Assembly (NCBI GenBank): GCA_032629725.1
Contig: JAFEVB010000036.1
Coordinates: 1,178,001 to 1,242,000, forward strand
Source of the DNA: Gremmenia infestans
Lineage: Eukaryota > Ascomycota > Leotiomycetes > Helotiales > Hamatocanthoscyphaceae
DNA: 64,000 nt
Reading direction: 5' to 3'
Of the stretch, positions 12,831 through 23,978 are shown one piece after another. The number at the start of each line of letters is the position of its first letter. Position 1 is the first letter of the stretch. A model generated the notes under the pieces. It saw nothing but the letters and a program-made list of their open reading frames with translations, had not been told where the DNA came from and did not search any database. The translations under genes and the position numbers were made by a program.

Positions 12831-13929
12831 ATGTCTTCAATCAACTTCGACAAACTAGAACGTGTTGATGTTCATTCTCATGCCATCACTCCCAAGTATC
12901 GCGAGTTTCTCATCCAGACCGGCCATCAAAACCCAGATGGGATGCCTGCAATTCCCGTTAGACGAATCTGAAAGCCCCTTTACTTGTTATGTGATTGACA
13001 GTCTTTAGGAATGGACACCAGAACAGCATATCTCTTTGATGGAAGAAACTAACATCACAACCTCAATCCTCAGCATCAGCACTCCAGGTACTTATCTCCT
13101 ACCTTTTAATCAGTCCCTCACGAAGGAAATATCCCGCACCACCAACATCGAGCTTTCCGAAATTTGTGCTGCCTACCCTCAGCACTTCCGCTTCTTTGCC
13201 TCTCTCCCTCTCCCCTCTGTCGCAGAGTCTATAGCCGAAATTGATTATGCTCTCGACACCCTGGGCGCCATCGGATTTTGCGTCCTCTCGAACGCCAACG
13301 GCGTCTACATGGGTGACAAAGCTCTCGACCCTATTTTCGACAAACTGAATGAACGCAAAGCTATCATTCTCATGCATCCAACATCCTGCAAAATTCTATC
13401 TCATGCCTACTCTCATAGCGGTACAGTGGCTACAGACTCAGACTTCGAAACGGAAATGACGGTCGTCAACCCGCTTCAAATTCCTTCGGGTCTCCTAGAA
13501 TACATGTTTGACGAAACCCGGGCAGTCGTCAATCTACTGCTCTCCGAGACCATAACTCGCTGTCCTGACATCAAATTCATCATGTCTCACGCAGGATGCG
13601 TGCTTCCTCTTGTTCTTGAGCGTGTTGCTGTTGCCATGCAGACTTTCTTCGGCGCTGGGGTGGATTCTAATGAGATGAAACGGCTCCTCAGAGAGAGATT
13701 TCATTTCGATCTCGCTGGTCTTCCGTGGCCGGACATGATTCATGCTTTGTTAAGGATTGTAGGACCGGAGAGGCTGGTATATGGGAGTGACTACTGCTGG
13801 ACGCCACCGGCTTTGGTGAAGACATTGATACAGAAGATGAACGAGGGAGCAGAAGAGATATGGAGAGAGGACACCATCAAGGAAGTTTATGCAGGGAATG
13901 CGAAGAAGCTGTTCGGGTTAAGGCGCTAG
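12831..13929 (+). CDS. Amidohydrolase, ACMSD-like decarboxylase family
   Basis: Two exons (12831-12956, 13009-13929) encode 348 aa with a 52-nt intron. The fold is that of metal-dependent amidohydrolase 2 proteins: H15 and H17 (DVHSHAITP), H165 (LMHPTS), H236 (MSHAGC) and D303 (YGSDYCW) match the five metal-binding or catalytic residues of the ACMSD group. Relatives are non-oxidative decarboxylases of aromatic or semialdehyde acids (aminocarboxymuconate semialdehyde, 6-methylsalicylate, gamma-resorcylate, iso-orotate). No polyketide synthase is nearby, so a secondary-metabolite role is not supported. The protein is of normal family length and probably cytosolic. The substrate cannot be told from sequence alone. 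Confidence 0.88.
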
Positions 13930-14253
13930 GAGTTGCTATGCTGTCAAGGATCTTTTCAGTTGCTTCTAAATCCGATGAATACCTTAGTGTCAAGTCATGT
14001 GTGATTATTTACATCTAAAGCAAGCTGGCTGGGGTGAATAATGTTCATTCCCAGTGACGACGCGTCTAGGAACAGTGAGTTGAGGGGGAATAGTTTCAAA
14101 ATTTCCTATTTGAGACTCCAGCTGCTTCTGAAGGAGAGTGTTGGTGATGGTTGGGAGATTAAGGGGTAATGGTGGGTCTGGTTGAATTGTAATATATTTC
14201 TCAATTCCACCCAAGTTAGTACTCAATCAAGGAAATCAAGACATTCAATGTCT
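13930..14253. other. Short intergenic DNA between convergent genes
   Basis: A GCTGTCAA motif copy at 13940-13947 begins 11 nt after the decarboxylase stop. Nothing else is seen. Confidence 0.5.
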
Positions 14254-15534
14254 TCAGGAATCGAGCACCGGGTTTCTTGCAATAAGCAAAGAAAAATAAC
14301 TCTGCAACTTCACGAACTCCCCGCCTTTTTCTGGAGCGTCGTATTCCATGCTCCATTTCCGATACCTCTTGTCAGTCTTCTTGCCGTTCAGAGGTGGAAT
14401 CCCGTGTCTATAAACACAATGCCATGCGTCTCGATTCCAACCTCTCGCATCGATATCCGGGTGCTTGATTGAATCGAAGGTCTCCGGGAAAGCGGTTCGA
14501 TATGCAAGCGATAATGGGTTGTGCGCCCTCATGATCCGGTACCGGTCATTCATTGGTTTGAGTTTATTGTGTCCATACATGCCATCGAGTAACACTTTCT
14601 TGAGTTCATTCTCGTAAGGCGAGTTGCCATGCAGCTTGTCTGTGTACCAAGAGCTGAAACGGTCCAGGCGGAGCATATTTGCTGTTTCGACGGTAAGAGA
14701 TCCAAGATGCGCTCTACGATTATGAAGAGGAGGTCAAGGCGCTTCTCGATTTGTTTACTGTGATACCAATCTGGCTCTGCCCGCGATTCAAAAGTTGATT
14801 TCCTCATGATCCTTTGTGCTTTCATAAATTTCTCGCTCATCATCAGGTTCTCCCGTTTCCCTTCGAATATCTCCGTAGAATACATTCTAGCCATATTCAC
14901 GTTCCGGATTTGTAGGAATAGCGGGAAGATAAACTCGTAGTCCCATTTTGCCCCTGGGATTTCTCCCCATGGCAGCAAATCGGCCATGTTTTCGATCGAA
15001 CACTGAGGCTGGGTATCGTCGAACCAGCTCGTGTTCTTCGTATGCCCGAAAACCACCCAGAGAGACCGAAATCCCTTCGCACCCTTGAGTATCTCAACAA
15101 GGGCTCGAACTTTCTTGTAAAGACAGATGATTTGGGCACTATCTTTTCTATGCGGAGCCCAGATCCAAATTTGAAAGTTCAGGTTATGCCAAGGGAGATT
15201 GCAGAAGCCCCTGGAGATGGCGTCTGGTAGGTCCTCTAGATCCCATTGCACTCCTTTAGTGTTTTTTTGCTTTTAACTACGATTTGTATCGATATTCTGG
15301 TCTGACAGATATTATGATCGTGTTGTCATTGTAACTAGAAGGTACTTCGGCGGCTACTTCTGCGTAGATTTTGCGGCTTGTAAGGAGGATTTCCTGGTCT
15401 CGTGAGAGGTAATTTGGTTTCCTGGGCAGCGATCGGCCGACATGCAGCTGGTGTGAGAAGTGCCTCCATATCATTATCCGGACCTCTGCTGGAAGAAGGG
15501 AGAACATTCCGAGGCTCAGATTATTTATTTCCAT
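14254..15534 (-). pseudogene. 2EXR/F-box-like protein gene, apparently frame-broken
   Basis: Three consecutive minus-strand frames together read as one fungal 2EXR-type protein. The first (15534-15277) starts with ATG and carries LPAEVRIMIWRH, the hallmark of this very expanded family. The second (about 15251-14690) reads LEDLPDAISRGFCNLPWHNL and on. The third (about 14676-14254) ends the protein. Between the first two lie a TAG and a shift near a run of seven A, where only weak intron signals exist (for example a GTCAGA donor). Between the second and third is a one-base shift near 14680 with no usable splice pair. I therefore call it a decayed copy, though an intron at the first break is possible. 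The function of 2EXR proteins is unknown. Confidence 0.55.
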
Positions 15535-17821
15535 GTTGCAAAATTGAGCAAAAAATCTGGTGTTTCCAATAATCTCTGATTCAAAGTGTATATTGGTGTT
15601 CTCGGGGAAGTGTCGAATGTATGTGTCTGAATCAAAAGTTTGGCGTGGAGTGGTGTGCAGAGCTTACGAAGTATAGTTGAACCAGTGTAACTAAAAGTTG
15701 CGCTAGTGTAAGAAGTCTCCACCCTCGCTAAAGTTGAACCTTACCCCTTTCCACCTTTGCCTCACCTTACTCACCTTCGCCTTACCCTTGCTCAACTTAA
15801 GCCACCCAATATTTCTAATAAAACAGCCCTGCTCACCTTTCCGAGCAGAAACCAGAAATAGAATTCGTGAAAGTGAGGATTCAGGTCAAACAATCAGCTG
15901 TTATAACTTAAATGAATTGCTTGTGAGAGGACAGACTACTGCTAGCGAGGTGTATAAACTTGGGATCAGGCTGTAGAGGTTACGATGTGTACGCGCTATT
16001 ACCAGTCTTGCTACTACAGATCAAGTACTAGTTGTCAAGTGATTAGAAGAGCGGGGTTCTGCGATTTACGTTTCTGTGCGGGATGCTAAGAGTAAAACTA
16101 TAGATGGTGGCTCAATCTTTCTCTGAATCGAAGGTGTTATCAGTCGGTCAAAGGGTCGTTTACTGTCAATTTAGTAACTCATTCGTTCACTGGCTTTTGT
16201 AAATTGAATTTAGCGTACCGATATTAGGTGTCTACTGTACAACCTAGACACTGTACAACCCTGATGCGACTGCAGCAAGGGTCATGGCAATTGTGATGAT
16301 GATGACAGCGAATGAATACATGTTGGTATTTGTGCGAGAGCGAAAAGCTTGAAATGGTAGTTTTATTGTTGTTTGGAGTTGTGATGTCTATTGAATTGAA
16401 GTAGCTTTAAGTCAGCGAATTAGTTCATCCTTAGAATACATAATGCGGCTTACGCAAGAGACAGAGCCGACTGGCTTTGCCTAGATGGAATTAGTTGAGG
16501 TTTCTGAATAAAGCATATACTGACAAGACTCGACTTCCCATTACACGAAGCACCTTGACGCAAAGGCGGATATGGGGAATTTAACAACTTATGGAAGTTC
16601 TTGAGCAGGAGTTCTTTCCCTGGCCTTGGTTGAAGCACCGGTTTCCACGTGTCCTCACATTCCAAGTACGTACCGGCGTTATATAGTTGCACGACTCCAT
16701 ATTTACCCCTGCCCTTTCCCTTTTTGATTTCATGTGTCACTCCAACTTCAGGTATAAAATCCCCGTTTGACCCCACTCTATGCCTGTCAGCTATATGTCA
16801 ATGGGATGCTGACAAGGCACTGGGAGTCTGGGGGTGATACAAGTTTACACGGAAGCTATGTGTGTTATGTGATTGGGGACCTCAATGTCCCTCTATGCTC
16901 CTCCTCTTTGCTATATATTCAGTGCTTGGACTACATTCGTCTCAAATCGTTTCGTCGTATGTTTGTTTCCAGTCAGTCAATAGTAGTTCGTTGTCAATTC
17001 CGAAACGCACATTCATGTCATACCCAATGGGCCATCTGGGAGCAATAAAAGCATAATCACGACGACATTGCCGCCACAGAGTCGTTCTTAGGATCTGGAA
17101 GTCAAGCAAGTGACACGCATTTTCATGAAATGATCATGATGGCGAAGAAGTGTTTGGTTTTGCTTTAATATGAACATTTGCAAAGTGACTATTTATGGTT
17201 TTTAGGCACAAAGAAGATGGCTTGCGAAGGTTGAAGGAGGAATAGGCGACCGCTAGAATGTGAAATGTGCTATAACAAAATTCGCCAAATTAGCGCAGTC
17301 ACCCCTATCTTCTAGCGAGCACCCCTTGCAGACCTGCCGAGCCTGCGTCTGCGGCCGTCTACATAGCGTAAAAATGTGAAGTGCCCAAGTAAATACTTCT
17401 GCTTAGTTCTTGCAACCTTCGAATCTTTCTTGACATATTTTATCTCAGTACTACTTTTAGTCTATCAGAACATCCCCACGATCACATCACTAAAGTAATG
17501 ATCACAGCAATTTACAGTGCCGAGCAATTGATACCAAGGCTAGCAAAGCTCTGAATGGGAACGTGTTTTAATTATAGGTAGTGTAGATTTATAGACTCCA
17601 TGGCAGTTAATCTAGTCACAATACTCTTTACATATCCCTGTCTGTCCTTGTAAATAACCACTTTACTCCGACCCGGTCGGACTAGACCTCCTGTATACTT
17701 ACTTTTGTGACGCTGTATTAACGCCGATACCAAATTGCCAAACGAAGATAACAACTGAATAGAGGTTATATAAACCTTAGTACATTGATGACAGTGCTAA
17801 CTGCCGGTGCCTGGGGATGTT
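15535..17821. other. Intergenic DNA, 2.3 kb
   Basis: No supported gene. A minus-strand open frame at 16450-16776 lacks an ATG (see rejected items). A minus-strand copy of the GCTGTCAT motif is at 16302-16309, and a pyrimidine-rich stretch lies at about 15725-15800. Confidence 0.5.
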
Positions 17822-19976
17822 TCAGTCGTCAAGGCTTCTGTTGACAGCTCCAAGCAAAATCTCTCGCAGCGTTTGAGTGAAATCTGTGCTTTCATCCCGA
17901 TCGGTGAATGTTTTCGTGTCGATGAACTATTTCATTACGTTAATTTGGAAATATAGTCGAAGTAGGTTATCCTTACATCTCGAATCTCGTACGTATCTTC
18001 AAGCTCGTTGTCGAGAATTTTGAGGAACACTGCTGCATCCTTGTCATCCCCAACCTGGAGGAACTGAATTCCTATTTGCGAATCCGGGGCGTACATTTCG
18101 TCCAGCTTCTTAGCTGTCTTTACCAATAGCCTTTTTAATGCTTTCTCGTCGTCTGCTTTACCGTCGGTCAAGACGATGATATTGAGTGGCTTTGGTGGAG
18201 CGGACTGCTGTCCCGCGAGTTTGCGGTTGACATGTTGTTGGTACATGATAACATGTGGACTCAGTATCTCTGCAAGTGGAGGATTCATAAATGTTCCCCC
18301 AACAGACTTCTCCAGAGTAACCTGCTTTAACAGATCAAGTACTTCTTCTCCACTTCGGACATTTTTGCGGTTCAATTTAGTGCTGATGAGGAAGTGAACA
18401 TCGAGACCATCCGAATCATGCATGGTTGCAATGTTTGCAATGTACTGCAGAGCTCTGGTAAGAACGTCCCATCGGCTTTTGGTCTGGGGGGTGTATGTCT
18501 CTTCCGAGTTGGCTGCTAGTTGCATTGACCCAGTATCGTCGACAACGAAGACGGTATCAAATTGACTCAACTGATTGAAACCAGAATTCTCATCATTATT
18601 GGCGCTAGCTTGATCCAAGCCTGGCAGAGAAAGAATTCCGATATCCGAAACTGCTGGCTGTACAGACGACGTAGGTAAGATCGGAAGCCCCAATTTCCTT
18701 TTGATCATGTTTGCGATGGTGGTTGCTGGGATTCGTGCTTCTGTTGCGCTGGCAAACTTCACCATGTTGATGTGGTTTGCATCGATCTCGATGGGGGCGA
18801 TGTCTGTCTCAAATGGCAGTATTGCTGACTCTCACGTTGTCTACAAATACGTATCAGTGCCCGGTCAATGATGGCGGGGGGAAAGGCAACAGACAACTCT
18901 CGATGGGCCATCGTTTCTCTTCTCAATGAACACCAACGTTTCAATATTTTCTTCAGTCTTGATCCGGTTGTAAGCCATAGTAAGATTGGGGAGGTTCTTT
19001 GAGTTGGTTCTCATCTCGGATAGATAGCTCGAGTTCCTGTTGGTAAAGGTGCCCACGATAGTTGCAACCGGGCTCATCCAATCAGCATTATCGCTACCTT
19101 GGAATGGGGTCCCAAAGAAGGCTACCCCATGAACCATGTGTTGAATGAACTGATATTCTTCCTTGATCGCAGGCTTAGTAAAGGCCAAGATCAGAGCCTA
19201 ATGCTTTTCGTCAGACTGCTCTCATAATGATACATGTAGAGTCGTAGACCAACCTGCGCTATTGCTATACCTCCATAGCTGTGACAAATGAAAAATATCG
19301 GCCGTTGGCAACCCTTTATGATGAGTTAGATACAGTATGAAATATTTCGGTCTTTACCCTGGAACAGGCTTACCTCCGGACGATCTGCTTTGATGTAAGT
19401 AAGCAGGGATTCCGCAGCTCCTTGGACAGTCCTGGGCTCTCCACTGCTCAGCACCTTTGCGTCGTAACCTAAGGTTGAAAATCGCCCGCGAACGCCTAAG
19501 TTGAGGCAGTGTTGGGGGAAGGAGTCTCTCGGCCACATATGACCTGTGTCGTGATACACCCAAGAAGTAAAGGCATCTCCCTCAATGCCATGGACGAAGT
19601 AAGCACTATAGAACGCCGGTTAGCGCGTGCCCCTCCAAGGGGTATGATCTTGAGCCGCCTACTCAAATTGTGGATTGTTATGTTCTGCTAATGTTATCGG
19701 ACCAATATTGGTGGCATCTATTTGGATATCGGTCATCTCATCTCCCTGCGCAGGAATGAACTTTTCTGAGTTCAGCTTCAGGGCACGCTTCTTCCAGTTG
19801 GATTTCAGTGTCACTGTTGTGCACATATGAGTTCCAGCTCCATGCTGAGTATCCTGGAGGAGGGGGAAAACTTTAGCATCGGAGTTCCTGAGTCTCGTAT
19901 CAAAGAATCTCTTGACATCCACTTCCGTGGTTTGGCGGGGTAGATTTCGCACAACAACTGCTGATCGAGAAGGCAT
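17822..19976 (-). CDS. RRM-like / SERAC1-like alpha/beta-hydrolase / vWA domain protein
   Basis: Six exons (19976-19663, 19605-19374, 19313-19254, 19197-18895, 18828-17977, 17926-17822) give 621 aa; all junctions keep frame. Residues 1-60 look like a degenerate RRM (SAVVVRNLPRQTTEVDVKRF). Residues about 105-330 are a SERAC1/lipase-like alpha/beta-hydrolase: VHGIEGDAF, nucleophile S194 in CHSYGG, FFGTPFQGS, and likely catalytic H322 in DANHINMVKF. Residues about 394-575 are a von Willebrand A domain with a metal-site set: D400-x-T-x-S (VVDDTGS), a Thr in GGTFMNP and an Asp in VLTDGKADD. In fungi this hydrolase usually precedes NB-ARC, NACHT or ankyrin modules; here it precedes a vWA. The donors at 19253 (GTTGGT) and 18894 (GTCTGT) are weaker than usual. 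Role unknown; a signalling or incompatibility-type function is only a guess. Confidence 0.82.
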
Positions 19977-20715
19977 TTTAGAGTGACAGACCTTTTGAGC
20001 AGGCTGAGGCAGAAGACGGTGGGTCTTTATCCGCACACGTCTTACCAAGAGAACAGAGCCTCCTCGGTTTTTTTTTCGGTCATGCCTGGCTATAGCTAGA
20101 AACACTCACCTGTATAGGCGTGTTTGATACGTCCAACAAGACTGATCATCCCAGCTCGAAGCGGCATAAATGGTGTGGCAAACCTTGAGGTCTACCCACG
20201 TAGTGTTGGCCATTGGGCCCTAACAAGAGAAGCATTTGCGCCTCATGTACTGTTGCCTGCCAAGGCAAACCCTATAATGGAACGCTGACTGGGACGGCAT
20301 CGAAGAAGAAAGTTGGGGCTGAGGTGCTGCGGAATTGCGGCCTGGGGACGTGGGGTGTACGAGTACTGTACACGTGACCGTCGTTTCCCTCCCAACTTGG
20401 GATGAGATGAAACTCTCTACCAGTATCTGTACGTTCTCCTCAAGGTCACTCACTAAACTTCATCTTGCCACAAAAGTCAACCTTGACTTTAAATTACCTG
20501 GGCTGAGTAGTAGAGACTACAAGCTCAAGCTAATTGTTTCTGATGAAAGGCTTGTGGCATAGCAAACATGCCAAGCTCCCTGGGCCTGCAAATGGTACTT
20601 AATGAAAGGATAACTGTGCTTACATGAAGCCAGAACAGTGCAAAAAAGAGCCCATATTCTATGACTGCCATTCCGAGAGAAGTGTACCGTCAAGAAACGT
20701 CATCCGCAGTCCGCA
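19977..20715. other. Divergent promoter region
   Basis: A 739-bp spacer between the SERAC1/vWA gene (minus) and the esterase gene (plus). No clear TATA or other element; it should hold both promoters. Confidence 0.5.
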
Positions 20716-21741
20716 ATGAGCCTCTCAACGGTTTCGACGACCACGGCTGTGGAAGAACAGGAACTTATATTGTTACCCCCCGCCTACTATCTACGGATTG
20801 CTGATTTTATTGGCATATGGTCGCTCAAAGCAGCAACCGCGTTCGGCTCACGACTTCATCGAATTTTTACACGAAGACCAAAACATTTGCTGAAACCCGA
20901 GGTGAAGGCATATCCCATTCGACCCCTCCTCAAAAATCGGATATTCCGCCCGCGAGGATCTGAAAATAAAAGGCTGCCACTTTACCTTGATCTTCACGGA
21001 GGTGGGTGGGCGGTTGCAGATCCGGAGACAGATGACGAGTTCTGTTCGTTCCTTGCCCAAACTTTCAACTCAATCGTGGTCTCAGTGAATTATCGAAAAT
21101 CGCCGTCTTACAAATTTCCATATGCCGTTAACGACGTGGTAGCTATTACGGACGCTGTACTGACAGATGAGTCGTTGGAAATCGATAGCAGTAGGGTCGC
21201 GATGGGAGGGTTCTCCTCGGGAGGCAACCTCGCATTTGCAGCCTGTCAGAATAAACTCATCAGAGATCGAATACATGCTCTAGTTGGATTCTATCCCGGA
21301 TTGGATCTCGCTGAGAGCTTAGAAGATAAGCTCAGTCATCGGCCGAAAGAAGCCGGAAAAGATATACTCAAGTCAAGTGTGAATTTCCTGGCGCGGGCCT
21401 ATGTTCCATATGGTACCAACAGGAAGGACCCCATACTGTCTCCAATTTATGCGCAACGAGAGAACTTTCCTGCCAGTGTATATCTAGTGGGAGCTGAATA
21501 CGATATGCTCTGCCACGAAGCAAATCAAATGGCGGAGGCTCTGGCTGACATCCAATGGGAAAGAGAGCTCGAGCAGAATGGATGGAGGCAGGGTGGAATC
21601 AAATGGGAGTGTGCAAGAGCTAAACATCATGCATTTACACATATTACGATGAGTGGAAGCCAAGAGACGGCTAGAGTTGAATTCGTCAGCGAGCTATATA
21701 ATAGGGTAGGAGTATGGCTTCAACGAGAAGCGTGGGGATAA
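20716..21741 (+). CDS. HSL-type alpha/beta-hydrolase (esterase/lipase)
   Basis: A single exon of 341 aa. It has the oxyanion-hole motif HGGGW (94-98), the nucleophile elbow GFSSGG (Ser167), an Asp in GAEYDMLCHE and a His in AKHHAFTH, which together complete the triad of the hormone-sensitive lipase / carboxylesterase group (Abhydrolase 3). There is no signal peptide, so it is probably cytosolic. It sits head-to-head with the SERAC1/vWA gene, another alpha/beta-hydrolase; the two are not close homologues. Substrate unknown: the family covers detoxifying esterases, deacetylases and lipases. Confidence 0.9.
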   Translation: MSLSTVSTTTAVEEQELILLPPAYYLRIADFIGIWSLKAATAFGSRLHRIFTRRPKHLLKPEVKAYPIRPLLKNRIFRPRGSENKRLPLYLDLHGGGWAVADPETDDEFCSFLAQTFNSIVVSVNYRKSPSYKFPYAVNDVVAITDAVLTDESLEIDSSRVAMGGFSSGGNLAFAACQNKLIRDRIHALVGFYPGLDLAESLEDKLSHRPKEAGKDILKSSVNFLARAYVPYGTNRKDPILSPIYAQRENFPASVYLVGAEYDMLCHEANQMAEALADIQWERELEQNGWRQGGIKWECARAKHHAFTHITMSGSQETARVEFVSELYNRVGVWLQREAWG

Positions 21742-22006
21742 TCCAAATCACACTCAACTTATCTGTGCTAGTCCAATCATCGCAAAGCATTACCAATCGA
21801 GAGGGTTACACGTTTATGGTGCCACGATGTTTCATTCGTGCATTGAATATAGCGATTTGGCGGAGGCTGTGCTGCGACGTGGTGGTCGCCTTGCAGGACG
21901 CCTCACCATCTCACCGAGCGGGTTTTCCACATGTTGACCATCTCACCGAAAAAGCTCAAAACATCTTTTAGGCAACCAAATCCGCTCTAAGATAGAAAGA
22001 AGATGC

Positions 22007-22873
22007 ATGACTTCCCTTTACTGTCGAGACGAATCAATTATGTCGATTTCATTGGTTCCTCACGCGTGTCAGATCCCGGCTAGGACAGCTAGGTTGCGGC
22101 AGAGGGTAGAAAAACCATGGAAGATCTTCTTAATGATTGCGACTCTTCCATGGCCTTGCCTACAAGCAGCTATCGAGCAAATACTTCAGGAGTCTGATGA
22201 GGTTTTGCAGAAAAAGCAACTTCGGGAGTGGCAGCGGCTTAAGGCGCTTGAGCTTAGAGACGTGAGCTTCGTTGTAAGTTTGCCCACCTTCAAGACTCTG
22301 CCTTGACAGAACTACAAGGATATCTTTTTAATTCTTGAAATCAGGGCACACTTATTGCATCTGTTGTCGTCGGGTCTATACAATGGGGATCCCTTGAGAG
22401 AGCAAATTGGTCTGTATGGGCCTGCTGGTACGGAACATTATTACTCAGCCTCGTGTCTGTCATGTTGGCTTTTTACCTAGGCCTGCTGTTATCGAACTTC
22501 GCAATCAATCCCTCTGGCAACAAGCTGCTGCTCAAAGCGCTGCATATGCCGAAAAATACAATGAGAGCGCGATGGGCAAGTTTGTTTGCCTTGCAAGTCC
22601 CAATCATGCTTCTGAGCTATGCTCTGATTGCATACATCGTTGGCCTTGCACTCTTGATTTTTTGGCCAGTGTGGAGCGAACCCTGGGGCCCGATGAGCTG
22701 GGTAAGTTCCGCTTTCTGTTCGTATCTGCATAAGATTATTACTACTTCATATCTAATTCTTAACATAGGTCGCTGTTGTTTTCGGGGTTTGTTTGATTTT
22801 TGCCACAGCCACTTTCGCTTCCGTGTGTCATTTTATATATGTCCAGAACGAAGAAGTCCTAAAGACAGAATGA
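22007..22873 (+). CDS. Multi-span membrane protein of unknown function
   Basis: Three exons (22007-22273, 22345-22701, 22769-22873) encode 242 aa. The N-terminal third is basic and then Gln/Glu-rich (residues 60-85, likely helical). The rest holds about four hydrophobic segments (residues about 90-105, 115-140, 165-195 and 210-230) and a short charged tail. Both introns have GTAAGT donors and junctions in phase 0. I do not recognise the family. The start is the first ATG in this frame; a later Met (residue 12) is an alternative. It lies 265 bp downstream of the esterase on the same strand. Confidence 0.72.
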
Positions 22874-23549
22874 TGTTAATTGAGAGTTTGGTCGCGTCTG
22901 AGGCTCGAGGCGGGAAATAAGGGGAGGTGTTCAAGAAAGGGTGCAAGGCACATGATACCTTGATTCCAGAAGTTTATTCGAGTTTGGACTTCGAAGCTAG
23001 TGGATTGTGATCAAATGAATGCCCAAGGCGGTATAAAGCTACCTAGTTAATGAAAATGACGGTCTGGACCAGCTGCTTCCTATCTTTGTTTTAATTCTAT
23101 TCGGATTATTTCAGGTACCATATTCTCGTCGGTTCGAGTAAGACCGCGGGCCCCAGAAGCTATGGGAGATATATCCTATACCTCCTAATTTATTCTTGGC
23201 TTGTCCGCGTTTAGGTTCTATCTCGGAAATAATTTTGTATTGGAATAGTTGTTGAAATTCGTATTTGCGAAGTGAGGGGAGAGGAACATGTCTTCGCAGC
23301 TTGTAAGCCGCGCTTACTCCGTGTCCTTAACAGAAGAGAGGAAGGTACCTAGGTATTTACTACTTGTCCCTACCAAATCACTTAACTTCCACAAGTTTAC
23401 ATGAATTTCATCTACATTCTCATCAGCAAACATATCTTTTCACTTGAACTATAAGATTTCACAAATCAAAACCTCGATCTCCAAAAAGAAAAAGACCTTT
23501 TTATTTATCCACATCCACTCACCTACCGCATTTACCACTTAGGTTCTTC
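22874..23549. other. Intergenic DNA between convergent genes
   Basis: No gene seen. Contains an ACCTAGGT palindrome at 23347-23354. Confidence 0.5.
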
Positions 23550-23978
23550 TCAAACCCAACCCCACCCCCTCCCCTGCCTCCCAATCCTAGCTCTCAACAT
23601 CCCCGCATCCGGCACAGTCAAGCCCCCGCGTCCCCACCCCTTGCTTACCCTCTCTTTTCTCCCAACCCCATACCCCTCCCCACCCTCCTCAGCTTCAGCT
23701 TCAGCCTCAGCCTCGAACCTCTCAACCTCCTCCCTACGACAATACTCACACTGCCCCGCCCGAATCTTCCGCACAACTTTAACCAATTTATCGACCTCCT
23801 TCACCCGGCCAGGCTCCTCCCACGGACGCTCGGCAGTCACGACACAGGTAGCGCGCGTGGGGAAGTCGTCGAGGAAGGTGATGGGGCTGTTGGTTAGGGC
23901 GTTCCAGCGGCAGTCCCAGATAGCGATGTAGCGCGGGGAGGGGCAGGTGGGGCATTTTTCGTGGATTGTGCGACACAT
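23550..23978 (-). CDS. Small Cys-containing protein, unknown
   Basis: A single exon of 142 aa. The N-terminus has a Cys pair-like set (MCRTIHEKCPTCPSP) and a later CEYC in a basic segment, which could bind zinc. The middle has a run of alternating Glu-Ala residues (imperfect GCCTCA repeats in the DNA), and the tail is Gly/Arg-rich. The composition and the tryptophans in WDCRWNAL argue for a real protein. I do not recognise the family and give no function. Confidence 0.6.
   Translation of the reverse strand: MCRTIHEKCPTCPSPRYIAIWDCRWNALTNSPITFLDDFPTRATCVVTAERPWEEPGRVKEVDKLVKVVRKIRAGQCEYCRREEVERFEAEAEAEAEEGGEGYGVGRKERVSKGWGRGGLTVPDAGMLRARIGRQGRGWGWV

Noticed and set aside
16450..16776. Minus-strand 108-codon open frame with a protein-like look and intron-like signals at its end
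   Set aside because: It has no ATG (it opens with GTG), no upstream exon could be joined, and no family was recognised. Recorded only as a possible non-coding or decayed transcript.
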